DNA of 64,000 bases from Maylandia zebra. Lineage: Eukaryota > Chordata > Actinopteri > Cichliformes > Cichlidae. The stretch covers positions 2,398,954-2,462,953 of the forward strand of contig NC_135167.1 of NCBI RefSeq assembly GCF_041146795.1, given 5' to 3'. Each line of letters begins with the position of its first letter. Positions within the stretch are counted from its first letter, which is position 1. Below are positions 13,117-26,087 of this stretch, piece after piece. The position numbers and the translations under genes were made by a program. The notes beneath the pieces are model-generated. The model was not told the DNA's origin, ran no database searches, and saw only the letters and a list, made by a program, of their open reading frames with translations.

Positions 13117-13429
13117 GAGACCGGAGTATGGTCCGTTAATTCCCCCCCATCATGCATCATTTTGATCTACGTTGTCTTTGAATTCAGCCTCTGGATGTTG
13201 ATGTGGCATCTTTTCATTCATTACCCTTATTAGTATAAATAACCAGTATTATTATTTTTCCCCATTAAGATGCCGGAGGAGCGGCTGGCTGGGTGGACGG
13301 AGCGTTAACTTTAGCATTCTGTGTTAAATCTGGCAGGTTTTTGGACACATTACCGACCATCGCTCAGACTCTGATACTTGCAAATCAGCGCTCAGTAGCA
13401 TCCAAATAATATCCTAGAATTACACTCAT

Positions 13430-13705
13430 CAAAACTGGAGCTCAGACTTCTCGGATGGTCTGTTGGTACAATGACATGTATAGAAGGAGGAACTATCCAT
13501 GGAGACCAAAACAGGTTTTCTATCGGCCTGTGAGTGCGTTTACTTCTGCTGTAAAGTCGGCCGTTTTAACACGGGAGTCTATGGGGACTGACTCGCTGAG
13601 GGAGCCTCTGGTGGTTGTTAGAGGAACTGCAGGGTTTTGGCACTGTCACGTTGACTTCACTTTTAGCAGAAGCTCCATCAATGTTTCATACAGTCTGTAT
13701 AAATA
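13430..13705 (+). repeat. Dispersed non-coding repeat, copy 2
   Basis: Contains GGATGGTCTGTTGGTACAAT, AACACGGGAGTCTATGGGGA and GTTAGAGGAACTGCAGGGTT, then ends ATACAGTCTGTATAAA. The middle part of the family is deleted here. Confidence 0.6.
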
Positions 13706-16700
13706 GGAGCAAATATTAAAAAATACTGACCCATTTCTTGACTTGCCCTGGTTCCAAATCAGTGAATAGGAGACACGACGAGGGACCCCTGCAGTGTGTC
13801 TGTAACCGAGCTCCCCTCAGTTTGTGTGAATTTCATGTTTAATAATGTGACTTTTCTCCTTTATGGCGACTTTATATTGGGGTAAAAAACCACGATGTTA
13901 CGACCGTGTGCACTGAGAGCGGGCGAGGCAGGAACGTAAACAGAGTCCAGACTTTAAATGAGCTCCATTATTCTTTAAAACATTCTGTCCTTGTTCTGCT
14001 GTTTCTCCGAGCGTGACTCAGCTCCATTTATCTCTGACAGCTCTGGGACGTTTCAAACCGTTGCTGTCCCAGAAGATCACCTTTATCCCACCATGCATCT
14101 CATCCCAACAGATAACAACGCTGTCCAGTGTGGTGCTACCTGAGAGCGAGGCTTTAATGGCCCGCTAATACTCGGATTCTGTTCGTGGACTGAACCGATG
14201 GTTTACGCGTCTGTGCTTTCTGCCACTGACACACAGCACTGTAATGTGGGCCTATTCTTTTCATTTCAAACAACGTATTTTTATAGTTTGACTCCAGAGT
14301 AGCTTTGCCTATTCATGATTTTTAAAAAATCTTTTTCTACATTATACAGGGCCTTTGTGCAGACCCCAGTTCATCCCTTCTGTGTAATAAGCTGTTTTAA
14401 GGCAACTTTTCTGATTGGCTGCCCTTGTAAACAAAAGATTTGAACAACAGGTGAGAAGGACTTCTGTGATAAGCCTCACCATCAGAGGATTTCTGAAAAG
14501 CAGAATCAGACCTTGGTGAGGAGCGCTGTGAGGTGTACTGGCCTTTCAAACAGGTCGACCACACCTGCGCTAAATGTTCCAGATTCTGGGAGAAGGTTCA
14601 CTGAATTCAGCCTGCCGTGATCCGGATGATGGATGAGACGGTCAGAATAACGTAGCGTATGATCCTCTTCCGTCTCTGAATTGTGGGGAGCATAAAGTGA
14701 AGTACAAAAAACTCCTTTATAGTATAAAGTTTTTTTTAAGATCCTTAAACATGTGATTAAAGTTTAAACTGTTGGTCATGGACAGAGCTGATAAAAAGCT
14801 GGAGATGACTCGTGACTGATGATGAACAAGGCAGCACGTTGAAGGCACACGAGCCTCAGCCAACGCTGGAAACACAGGCACAGGTCAGATTTCTATTCTG
14901 CACCATGTTTCTCTCTTTTAAATTGTTTGTAATGTATCTGGGATTTAAACAGCCATTCAAACCTTTAACATATAAAACCAAACATACCATTAGGAAGAGC
15001 TGGAACTGAGCTAATGTTAAAGCTGTTAGGTCAAAACAAGCAGCCCTCGGGTTACTGACTTTAGGGCAGATAGTCTGCAACAGTAAAAGGACACCTGGCC
15101 CATATAATCTGATTCATTTCTGAGGGCTTCCTCCATAGACGCTCCACAGACTTCCTCTCTTTCTTCATTCCATTATGAGAAACAGGAGACTGACAGGGAG
15201 CGGTTCAACCACAGCCTGAATGCTCGCTGAAGCATCGCTCACACCAACATGTCATATTAATGAAACGCAGTTCAGCTGCATTCTGAATCAAGGACAAGCC
15301 TTTACAAGTAGACGTTGGAAGGCCTGATAAGGGTTTGGAGGCAGAAGCTAATTAACGAGTGTTTGAGAGGACTGTTTGTGCCGAATCAAGGGTGGGTTAT
15401 CAGTTGCCCTGGTGAGCGGGTCCCCTGGTGATTTGCCACAAATTGAGAGAGTGGAGCAATTCCCCAGGAGTTTGGTTTAATTTCTTCTGTCGGAGCGATT
15501 CCACTGAACTCCGTTAAGCCTCGACACCATCAGCAAATTAAGTTGCAAAAGAAGCTTAAGGTTTCCAAGCAGGACGAAATGAAAGGCTGGCTCAAATCTT
15601 TGACATTGCAAACATTTAAATGAGCTGCAAGGAGTCAAAACAGGGGAGAGCCCCAGTATACATCCATGTCCAACACAGAGGAGGTTCCTCTCCCCCCTCT
15701 GATATAACAAACCGGCCACAGGAGATAATAAACCCGGAATAAACTGGAACAAAGGCCCGGAAACTAATCTTAAAACTGGACTTAATGTTTAATCCATTGA
15801 TAAACCTATTGACTTTGTACAGGGGGGGTCAGAAGGGGCCCAACATTTGCCTCGGGGCATTTCAGGAGGTTAATCCGGCCGTGCTCGGCAGTCTCTTTGT
15901 GTCCCAGTGCGCTCTCTAGTTTTCCTTCCCCCCCCCCCCCCCCCCCCCCTTTCTGCTCCTGGATTATCATGTAATCCCTGATATTCATCAGCCGGGCAGG
16001 TTCAAGCTCATTTCAGTACAGTTCTCCGACTTTGCTCTCTGTGGCTGGATTCTGCAGTAGAAGAAGGTGAGAAGGTCTGAAGATGAGAAGGAGGTTTTAC
16101 CTAAAATACCACGTCACAGTGACCAAAGAGATCCAATACCAACAAAATAAAAGCATTATTTCATAAAAAAAACCTGTAAACATTGCAAAGAAACCCAGTC
16201 ACGACGCCTGCATGTTCACTGCCGTACCTCCACCTCCTTCATTTAATACAAAAACACTTGTTGTCATCGACTGTTTTAGCAGAATTCCTCGGGGTACAGA
16301 GGAATTGTTCCACACAGGCTTAAAACACATCTGGAGTGTTTTCAACACAGTCGTGCTCATTAAGTGGCGAAAACTCAAGTGTTTGATGGCCGTTAATTAC
16401 CTGTCTGCTCACCCTTCCATTCCTAAAACTGTCACGTAACCTCCTGTCCTCCTGCTGACTTCCTGCCCGAGGCAAAGTCTTCAGTGTCACAAAGGCGCCT
16501 CTTTTTTAACCCAGGTAGATCGCTATAGTAACCTGTTGTGCACACCTGATCTGCTTCGTTCAATCAGCTCCGAGCTGATGCATTTTTAACTGTTTTTTTC
16601 CCTGATGATATTTTAAGAACAGTGTAACGCATTTTTGTGACTCTAATGTGCAGCTATGAAAAAGTGCACTGAAAAATACTGACTCACAAATGTGAAGAGT

Positions 16701-17941
16701 TTCTGCATCATTTCTCTCTTACTTTATTTGCACCACCAGCGTGTTGGTTTTTTTTTTTAACTTATTCAAAATAGGAACTAAAGAAGACGTGAAAAAATAA
16801 AGATGAGCTCTATAAAAGCACGGGGGACAAACTTGAAGACACAAAAACCAAAGCAACAAAGACGGAGGAGCAGGTGAGACACAGGTGGAAATGTGAAGAT
16901 GGAGACAGAAGAACACCGACCACAGGGGAACACAGAGCTGCAGATGCAGGCATCAGAGTCGGGGTTCTGACCCTCGAGCGAGCGTTTCTCTCATCGTCAT
17001 CTTTGGATTTATAAGATGAAATTCATTGTTGTCGTAATCACGAGCTTACAGAGAAGAAGCACGGCTGAACTTGGTGCTGACAAACAGACACAATCAGTCA
17101 TACCATTCGCATAAAAGAACAATAAAAAAGAATAGCTCCTATTTCATCATAAATAAATGGGCAATATTCATAATGATAGCAGCTTTAAGTAGTGGAAAAG
17201 ATGATATAACAGAGGTTTTTCAGACTGTTGCACTGCACTTACGCGCACTCATGCGCTCGTGACTCGTCAGTCACTTAGTAGCTCTGCCGTAAAACATCAG
17301 CTGAAAATGAACATCATGTTTTATTCAGTGAGAATTTAAACTAGTGACCGAGACCATAAGCTCACGAGGAAAGTGTTTCAAATCTGCCTCTTCACAAGCT
17401 TCCTTTATACATATGACTTATTTTACTTGAATTTCTTTTCCTCGTCTACAGTTTCGTCTTTTTTATGATGTAACCAGTACTCTGTGTAAAGTGTTACAAA
17501 GTAACATGTTACTGTTACGTATAACTGTATTGGATACAGTTACTAGGCAAACAGTTATGTCTTTATGTTCTTTCTTCTGCAGGACGTGGAAGTTTGACCA
17601 AAGATGAACCCATATTTATTCCTGCACTCACACTACAATCAGCTGACTTCAGTTTCCGAGGGGGGAAATGAAGGCGTGGTCTGCTGTTTCAGAGGAGCGG
17701 AGATATGAACTCTGATTTCTATTGTTCAAGAGGACAAGAAGACAAATTGCAAACAGGACACCGACTCTTAGAAAGCGTCTTCAGAGACAGCAGGCTGACA
17801 CAAAGCGAAGACGTGTGATGTTAACACTGAGCAGCGAGAGCCTTCAGCATGTAACCAAAGCAGCGATGAGCATCAGACCTGCAGCGCTGTGGCCTCCAGT
17901 TCTACAGCAGAACAGCTGTCCAGAGTCAAACAGTAAAAGAA

Positions 17942-17944
<3 letters not shown>
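13706..17944. other. No gene seen apart from a homopolymer
   Basis: Intergenic DNA. No frame shows domain-like composition, and no splice-flanked exon was recognised. Confidence 0.5.
15928..15949 (+). repeat. C22 homopolymer
   Basis: A run of 22 C. The glycine-rich open frame on the minus strand is an artefact of it. Confidence 0.9.

Positions 17945-18014
<70 letters not shown>
17945..18014 (+). repeat. (GT)35 microsatellite
   Basis: Uninterrupted GT dinucleotides. Confidence 0.98.
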
Positions 18015-18015
<1 letters not shown>

Positions 18016-18444
18016 CTTTAGAATAAAGATTTGTGTCAGTGTGTGACCTCACACTTGTATTGCTTGTTATGGCATAATGTAAGAAGTAGGGTAGCTAAAT
18101 GCTGCGGGGAGGTAATGTCCTGTGGTGGCGACATTTTCTTGACATCATTTATTTGACCTGCTGTTTTTGGACTTTTAGGTTAATTTGAATCTCATTTTAA
18201 TTATTTAATAATTTGTCTGTTTAGGAAAATCTGTCAAATCAAATATGGAGGGAGCCACCGGGGTGACCCTTGAGAATCTTCAGGAGCTGAAAGCAGCTTA
18301 AATGACTGTAAATTGCTTTTCACCATATGCTTTTTGCTTTGTTTTATTACAGTTTTATGATTTTGCTTCTCAGTCATCTGTGAAGCACTTTGAGCTGCAG
18401 TCACCTGCATGAAAAGTGAAATACACTCATGATTGACTGATTGA

Positions 18445-18585
18445 TTTTTGTTTCTCCCACAGTCTACATGCGAACACAGGAGTCGCCCCCTGGTGGTCAT
18501 CAGCAACAATGCAGGTTTATGGGACTTCTGCACCTCACTACAGCTAGCCACATGCCCATCTTTTATATACAGTCTAGGCAGCGTT
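18445..18585 (+). repeat. Short dispersed fish repeat
   Basis: AGTCGCCCCCTGGTGGTCAT ... GGTTTATGGGACTTCTGCAC ... TTTTATATACAGTCTAGGCA is a common fish interspersed motif chain. No coding capacity. Confidence 0.4.
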
Positions 18586-18877
18586 CAGTTGGACTTTGTT
18601 GGGAAAAAACCTCCAAAGGTTTTGTTGAGCTAACAGAGAGGCCCTGACTTTGCTGAACTGCTGCTGTTGTACATGCAGGTTTGTGTGTCTTCTCCCTCCC
18701 ATGTTTTTACAGCGCACAGCTGCTTGCATACTTGCTCGTGGCTCTTCTGTATAAACTGGATTTTACTGAAAAGCTTTTGTTTAAGTGTAGCGAAAGCCTG
18801 ATTGTTAAAGTTTGTGCAGGCTGGCGTCCAAACGCAGAGAGGATTAATAAAATGGACAGAAGATAAAACACAGAGCC

Positions 18878-18880
<3 letters not shown>

Positions 18881-18916
<36 letters not shown>
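18881..18916 (+). repeat. (GT)18 microsatellite
   Basis: Uninterrupted GT dinucleotides. Confidence 0.98.
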
Positions 18917-18917
<1 letters not shown>

Positions 18918-19196
18918 TCACAAACGCAGTCACACACACAGGAAAACACACACTATTATGTCATTGATGATTTGCATTGCTGCTTTACAAGAAGCAGGTG
19001 GTTTCAGTCCAGATCTAATAACCAGAGCAACAGGCGCTCTGAAGGTGACATGCACGCTGCTATAATGTGACCGCCGTGTAATAAACGATTGGTAGGTTTG
19101 AGGAATGAGGCTCCCGATCAGCTGGTTATACGGTTTAAAAGTAAAAGCCAAAAAATAGCTCAAAGCTATTTCTGCCTCACCCCTCCCTTTCACCCT

Positions 19197-19224
19197 GGGG
19201 GGGGGGGGGGGGGGGGGGGGGGGG
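19197..19224 (+). repeat. G28 homopolymer
   Basis: A run of 28 G on the + strand. Its length is also prone to assembly or sequencing error. Confidence 0.9.
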
Positions 19225-19434
19225 TGTCTTTCTCTAAGGCAGGGCCAGACTGAACCTATTATCATAACATAACCTTTGTTTTGGGTCTTTATTGATGGAC
19301 ACAGTGGAAATACAGGAAGCACACCCAGGCAGATGAGGGACTGGCAGTAGCGCGCATGTGTTACCCTCCTTTAATATCTGGTTGAACAGATTGCTCCGGC
19401 AACCTTTTGTAGGAGGTGACAGAGCTGTCGCATT

Positions 19435-19436
<2 letters not shown>

Positions 19437-19512
<76 letters not shown>
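19437..19512 (+). repeat. (AC)38 microsatellite
   Basis: Uninterrupted AC dinucleotides that run directly into the inverted repeat at 19507-19545. Confidence 0.98.
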
Positions 19513-19516
<4 letters not shown>

Positions 19517-19545
19517 CTGTGGTTTTTCACCACAGGTTTGTGTGT
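19507..19545. repeat. Perfect 16-bp hairpin at the end of a microsatellite
   Basis: ACACACAAACCTGTGG (19507-19522) and its exact reverse complement (19530-19545), 7-nt loop. Confidence 0.9.
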
Positions 19546-19929
19546 AGGAGCTCTGTCACGGCTGTTTTCAGCAAACTAAAAAGCAACCCTGACTTTAAAA
19601 CATGACATTTTTACACAGCTTTACTGCAAATTACATCTGGAGGGAACATATTTTCTCTCTTTCTAATATATTTACTGTTGAAGGGACCGAAAGAGTTCAC
19701 CTAAGCAGGTGGGTGAGGTTGAAAAAAATATACCAGACAGGCTTTTTATCCAGTAGATTAAAGCGCCCCTGGTTTCTTTTAAATTTGTCTTTTATTGACT
19801 TCCAACTTTCATTTTCATTTGTTGTCTTCAGGTTTAGAAGAAGAACTTAATGTTTCACAGCATTGTTGGTTTGTTTTTTTCCACAAACCATTAAATTAAT
19901 ATATATGTACACACACACACGAGTAACAT

Positions 19930-20290
19930 AAACTGTGTGAGTGCATGTAATCTCTGTGCATTCCCTTTTAGGTCAGATGATGTCATTAAAAAGGTTCAGA
20001 CAGCACAAACATGGTCCAGAGGTCCAGTTCAGCGACTCCAGTTAGCTGAGGTGAAGCCTTGCAGACAGCTACCAGCTACAGCCACGAATAGGCCACGCCC
20101 CTTATAATGCTAACAGGTGTTATGAAGGAGGAAATAATCCACACAGAGCAAACAGTTTGTGTATCAGGCTGTAAACATGTTCATTTCTGCTGGAAAGCTT
20201 TAACATGGGAGTCTATGGGGACTGACTCGCTGCTGCCTCTGCTGGTCGTTAGAGGAACTGCAGCTTTTCATCATTTGTTTTTTACCACCT
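19930..20290 (+). repeat. Dispersed non-coding repeat, copy 3
   Basis: A clear full-length-like relative of copy 1 with the same order of blocks, including AACATGGGAGTCTATGGGGA and TGCTGCCTCTGCTGGTCGTT. Confidence 0.65.
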
Positions 20291-20849
20291 GGAACAGGGA
20301 CTAACTCTGCGTATGTCCCTCCAGGAATAGAAAATAAGAACATAGTCGTCTGTGGTGTCAGTCATCAGGCGTCTAATCAAGCTTTATATTATTTTCTAGA
20401 AGGCCTGCAGAACGCATGTACAGTAGGGTCCCGTTGTAGTGCAGCAGCACCAAATTGGAGTCTACAGAGTGTGTACATGAAATTGAATCCACTTGCATGT
20501 AGATGTGAGAAGCACAGCTCTGGCTAATAAAGAGGCTGTGCAGTAGACCCGCTGCTCTGATCAGAATGGATGCAGCGCGCTTTCTTTTTTCTCTTGGTTA
20601 CATCAGACTTACTGTTGCAGCTGAGAGTTTTTGCTGCTTCTGTTCCATCAGTGTTTGTGATTTGTGCCAGAGGGCTGCACGCTCTCATTCTGACCTGTGA
20701 TGGAGTCACACAGACTTGCTGTAAGTTTAAATCCTGCAGGGTGAATTATCCGGTCCGACCTCAGAGCTGTGGAGCTGTTAGTGACTCAAAAAGATCCTGA
20801 AGATTAAATGGTTAAACTTTTACACGCGTCTCTTTCTTTTACCTCTTCG

Positions 20850-21397
20850 TGTCTCTCACATCAGACAAAACCGCCCCAAACTTCTTCCAGCACATTCAGC
20901 CTGTCTGTGTTTTACAGTGCATCGGCGAGAAGGGCTGGAGATGGGAGGGTGTGAGAAGAGGAAGAGGAGGATGGGGGGGAGGGGGGAGGAGGACGGTCCT
21001 GCTGTCAAACACAGATGAAAATCCAGCGGCAGGTTTCAGGAGGACACCGCCGTTAGGTAATCGCATTTATCGTCTCCTCGGAAGCGGCGGGGGCGGGGGT
21101 CAGCGGACACCGAGCGCCGAGCTGCGCACAAAGAAATCCGTTTCATTCCGTTCCCTCCAACTCCGGAGCTGCTGGAGAGGCGACGTGTGCGTGTAGCCCG
21201 GTGACGGTGCACGGACACACACCGAGCCCAAACTTCAGACTGGATTCAGAAACTGGAGCCGGAGCAGCGCCTGTGCCTCGTAATTGGCGCAGTTACGCGG
21301 ACGGTTGTGCGCCAGTCTCAGTGGCCGAGGAGCGTCTTCTAGAGAACATGAACGGGACACGTTAAAGAGCCGAGGCGGCTCGTCTCCGCGCTGAAAG
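20850..21397 (+). promoter_or_regulatory. kcng4: Probable kcng4 promoter and non-coding exon 1 (CpG-rich)
   Basis: This is the most CpG-rich stretch upstream of the channel gene, within AT-rich DNA. It ends in a strong splice donor, GAAAG|GTGAGTG at 21397/21398, in the orientation of the gene 4.7 kb downstream. I infer a non-coding first exon spliced to the acceptor at 26087. The transcription start is not visible and no TATA box stands out. A short upstream ORF (ATG at 21348, five codons, TAA at 21363-21365) lies just before the donor and would be in the 5' leader if this exon is used. Confidence 0.5.
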
Positions 21398-21859
21398 GTG
21401 AGTGAATCACACCTGGCCTGTACGGAACTTTGGCCGGGGTGTAGTTCAGGGTCCGTCCCTCATTTCTGTGTCAAGTTCAGGCTGAACTTTAATTTCAAAA
21501 ATTAAGTTTGAATCTCAGATCTTAAGCGAGAAAGTGGCTCAGCTCGCATTTTAATAAAAAATATGAGCTGACAGCTGGTTTCAGGTCGGAGAGGCTGAGG
21601 AAAGCTTTAGACTGTAGCTAAAAGATGGAGGACTCTACAGTCACATCATCCCCTGGTATCTGGCTTCAACATTTTAAACAAAACTTGGACTGCAGCCATG
21701 ATGTTTTTGATTATCTTATTTACATATAGCTTTTTTTTTAAAAAATTACTTTATGTGTTTCTTTCTTTTCTTTGGAGTGCTAGCTAGTTTGGTTCAGGCA
21801 TCACACAGACACAGATGTCTGGTAATTACTGCTGAGTAAGAATTAAAATCAAACCTAAA

Positions 21860-22200
21860 AACCAGAGCTCAACCTTCTTGGATGGTCTGTTAGTGCAGTG
21901 ACTTCACAGCAGCCATATTATTGGTCACATGATGTCAAAATGCTCCAACAGCAAAAAAAAAGTGGTCCAGAGGTCCAGTTCAGGTGAAGCTAGCAAACAG
22001 CTAGCAGCTACAGCCGCCTGTGTCACCGTCCACCTGTCATTCAAGAAGCCACGCCCCCAATGATGCAAACTTTAAGCCTTAATAAGCTTTAAACAGGTGA
22101 GTTATAAAAATGTTCTCCCCTGTACAGGTGCTATGAAGGAGGAAATGATCTTTTGAGACAACACAATTTTTGTAGTTTTGCTTTTAACATGGCCTCACTC
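21860..22200 (+). repeat. Dispersed non-coding repeat, copy 4
   Basis: Contains CTTGGATGGTCTGTTAGTGC, GTGGTCCAGAGGTCCAGTTC, CACCGTCCACCTGTCATTCA and a CAGGTGCTATGAAGGAGGAA block. It lies in the inferred kcng4 intron 1. Confidence 0.6.
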
Positions 22201-22399
22201 CTGAAACCTCTTGTTGATATTAGAGGCGCTACATTAGCACAGCATAAATGAAGACTGGGCTGGAACGCTGAAGGCTTTGAAACATGTTCAGCTTTTGCAG
22301 GAGTGTACAGAGGATCTGTTTGCACTCATACTACCATTAAATGTCAGTTTTTCACCAAATTATGTTTTTTAAATAAACCTCCTGTTCATTAGAATCACC

Positions 22400-22417
22400 C
22401 ACACACACACCCACACA

Positions 22418-22484
<67 letters not shown>
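22400..22484 (+). repeat. Interrupted (CA)n microsatellite
   Basis: CA dinucleotides with two CC interruptions near the left end. Confidence 0.97.
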
Positions 22485-22489
<5 letters not shown>

Positions 22490-24114
22490 TGTTATGTAGA
22501 TTTAACAGTAAACGGATTAAAATGACTTTCTCCCTCCGTCACTCTATACTTAAACAAGTTTTAATGATTTTTCCCAATTTTATATTTCTTAATTATAAAG
22601 TATTGAGATTCTCTGCTGTGGCTCCAAATTGAGCTGCGTGCATCCTGCTCACTTTAATAATCCCTGACGTGTGCCTGAAATTGGGATCATAGATCATAGA
22701 GAGCAGCATGGCACTCAAACAGAATCTAGGACAGAGCCATCAGCAACACAAACCAGGAAGTGGACTGGCTCTACTCTACCTGATCACAGAGTGCCTTACA
22801 CACCACGTCTTGCACATCCATTCACACACGCACGGTTTTCCTTTGTGTAACTGCTTTGTGTCTAACAAGAAAGCTTCAGAGGTGGCTGCTTTTGCAGGAA
22901 CGATGTAGACAAGAGTCCATAAGGGGAGTCAGCATGGGATTTTATTTGAAATTACAACATCATTGTATTTACTTACAAATATTTAAAGGTACATACACTA
23001 AAATAAGGAGGTAACAAGTCGGTTTTTAACAGAAAATGAAAGAAATGTGATGTAAATAAACTTTAGTACTGTGTAAGTAATTTAAAGTGGTTTCATTTAT
23101 TAAGTAATTTAATGGGAATTCTGCAGAAAATCAAAGAATATTCTCTGATCTTGTGTTGTAAACATGGGGTAATTTTTGGGACATTGTATTATTAAACTGT
23201 CCTTTTATTTAAACACTATAAATATTTTCCTTTATTAACTTGTATGAAAAAATAAATATCTAAATCTGTAGCACAGCATGCTTACAACATGAAAGGGGAA
23301 ATTTTGTTTGTTTTGCTTCACAATTACCACAAAATTGATGCAGTACTTAAATGACTCCTGCTTTCCTGTAAACTTTAAATTATTCATGCATTACTTAAAT
23401 GTACTTACAGCATGACTTACAACTTAAGTGTGGTTCGCTGTCACGAGAAGTGAGGATCTCAGTCTTTTATAGCTCCCACTGAGCGACCTGTCAAACCCAC
23501 GTTGCTTTCATACGAGCAGATTCTATATTCATCTTGTCGACATCAGGCCGAGGTGAAACTACTTTCTGCTCGAACCTGTAGAGCTGAAAGAGCTTCTTTG
23601 GTGATTCTCAGGCATTTTCTACTCTCTGGGTTCGTTCACGCCATCACTGTGTCTCACCGTCGAGTCACACAAATTGAGGCGTAAACTGGTGTGAAGAAAC
23701 TGTGCAGGGTGTCGAGGCTAAAACGGGGAGTGTTGAGAGCTTCTTCCCCTTTCAGTCAATTTTCTATTTTACTGAAAAAGACACACGAACTAATGTAGAC
23801 TCATTGATTTGTTCTTTAATGACTGGCATGGAAGAATTATTACAGCTGTATATATTGTCAGATTTGACACCTGAAGCCCAGATAGTTTAATACAGCACAT
23901 CAGGATCAGTGTCTGATTTATTCAACAAAAAGCTTCATTTTTTTATCGTTGTCCTCGTTGTCTTGTTTCATCAGCAGGTTGGCTCAGCCTCTGGTCTAAA
24001 TGATCATATAACACGGAAGAGCAGAAAACATATGGAAACTGGATGAGCTGTTCTTATAGGGTTTCAGGGTGAGCACAATTCTTATCTTAGCTACGTCTAG
24101 GTAAGCATGGTAAT

Positions 24115-24185
24115 GTAAATGGTAAATGGCCTGTATTTGTATAGCGCTTTTACTTAGTCCCTAAGGACCCAAAGCGCTTTACTCC
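24115..24185 (-). mobile_element. SINE tail fragment
   Basis: GGTAAATGGCCTGTATTTGT, followed by AGCGCTTTTACTTAGTCCCT and AAGGACCCAAAGCGCTTTAC, is the reverse complement of the 3' tail of the SINE at 54857-55195. The tRNA-like head is absent. Confidence 0.65.
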
Positions 24186-26087
24186 ACAATCAGTCATTCA
24201 CGAAAACAGAATTTTTTAAAATTTAACTGAGTTAGAAGTTAGCTCGCTAGTTTCCACCTAAGCATGATATAGCATGTTCTGACCGAGAGATTTCTGAAAC
24301 AAATTCAAACGTACAGCTCTGTTATCACTTCCAACATAAATGAAGACAGAAAACTAAACAGCAGTGACGTTTGTAGGGTTACTGAAGTTGGGCTAGCTGC
24401 TATATAATGATGTGCTACGTGATCGCTAGCGACACAGCTAGCTTGTTAGCATAGCATAAACACAGTGAAGCTGGAGGATGAACGCTAACTTTATTCCACT
24501 CAATAAAAGTTAACGTGAGGGTTCCCGATGGTTAGGGACAAATGCAATCGCATGGCAGGATGCTGTAAAAGGACCAAACTTCAGTCAGGAGAACAACTGA
24601 GATAATCCATCCACAATACGAGGTTAGTCATTCATATACTGCTGCATGGGCTGGAGTTACATTGTAAGGTTTTAAACACTGAGCTTTAAATTTAACAGTG
24701 GTAATAAAAACTGAGAGAGGCCGACAGTCATCACTGACTGTTTTTAGGGGCTTGTTGAGATTAAAAAGAACAAGATACAAAGCATTAAAACATGTTAAAA
24801 TCACAACAGCTTTAATAAACAGAGTAGTTTGGACCTGGAAGCAGGGTTCATCACGTCATCACTTAAAAACTGGATAGCTTTGTCTTTTAGCATTAGCCTA
24901 GCTGAAAATCCTGCTTTGTATTTGACTTGAGAGTCGACTTTAGGTTTTCAGCTGTTGTTGATCCAAACTCTGCATTCTTTCTAAAGAACAGAAAAAACCT
25001 TTAATACTGAATAAAGAAAGAAAACTTTGTCACCCTGCGAACCTCACTCCCGAGTGGAGAATAAACGTTCGGACACAGCAGGTGGGTGGGGTTTTTTTGA
25101 CCATATTTGGGATATCCCCTCACCAGCATCATCAAAGAAGCTCCTAGAATAGAAGGAATTGTCTGAATCTGGGTATTTATTTGTACCTACACATTTCATT
25201 ATTTGAAAATCAGTTTTTATTATGACTGTTCAACACATGCACAGGAGATATGAAAGGAAATAAGAAAAAATAACACAATAAGTTCACTTCAGAATCCATC
25301 ACCAAATTCATAGCAGACTAATAATGATTGCCACTGAGTCTGACATTCAGTATTTTAGAAGCTACTCATCAAATTGGGTGATATTCATGGTCCTGTGCTT
25401 CACTGAGGGTTGTTGTTCTCCTGGCAGCGACTGCAGCGATCCGAACTCTTTTTCCTGGCACGCTGATTTGTTTTGATCAGACTCATTACAGAAGATGAGG
25501 CTTCGCACAAATATGCGAGAGGCCTCATCTTCTCTCTCCGCGTTTCGGGCTGCTTTGCTGCTGTGGCTCAATATGTCTGTTCAGTGTTGTCTGTGATTAA
25601 ACACATCAGAAACCGGCGTCCTGCTCACATCCCATTTACTGCTCTTTGTTTCTTGATGGTATCTGACAGGTTATGACAGCGAGAGCTCGCTTTGAAAACT
25701 GCAATACTGACTCTGATGTCACGTCAAGCTTCAAGCCAAAACTTCTTAATCATTCTGAATTTGGATGTTTAACACCGATGTAGCAGTTAATTGAATGTGT
25801 CAGACAACATTTCCTAATAGTTTTATGTTGTGGGTACGAGTGGGGAACATTAAGGAAGATATTTTAGTCTTCTCTGCAAAAAAGGATGATTGATTTGGAG
25901 TAACTTTAAAACATGAACATGAAAAGTCTCGATAAGTGACGTAAAAGGACTTGGATTTGATATCAGTAGGAGGTCTGGGACACTTCCTTCACTACATGTT
26001 GGTCCCTATTGAGCCCCTTGGAGCCAAACAAGTTTGAATTAATGGAAGATTTCAACAGACTGAATCTGTCTTTTTGCTTCCCTACAG

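Larger units (their letters stand above)
21398..26087 (+). other. Inferred kcng4 intron 1
   Basis: This is mostly unique AT-rich sequence. It contains a dispersed repeat copy (21860-22200), a (CA)n microsatellite (22400-22484) and a short SINE-like tail (24115-24185). I see no convincing coding exon in either orientation. Status as an intron depends on the inferred first exon. Confidence 0.4.

Noticed and set aside
12861-13233. Frames of 99 and 122 codons on opposite strands
   Set aside because: Both lie in the fossil Tc1-like sequence, and the hairpin helps keep both strands open.
22400-22484. Regular repeats as a possible CRISPR array
   Set aside because: Dinucleotide microsatellite without spacers, in vertebrate DNA.
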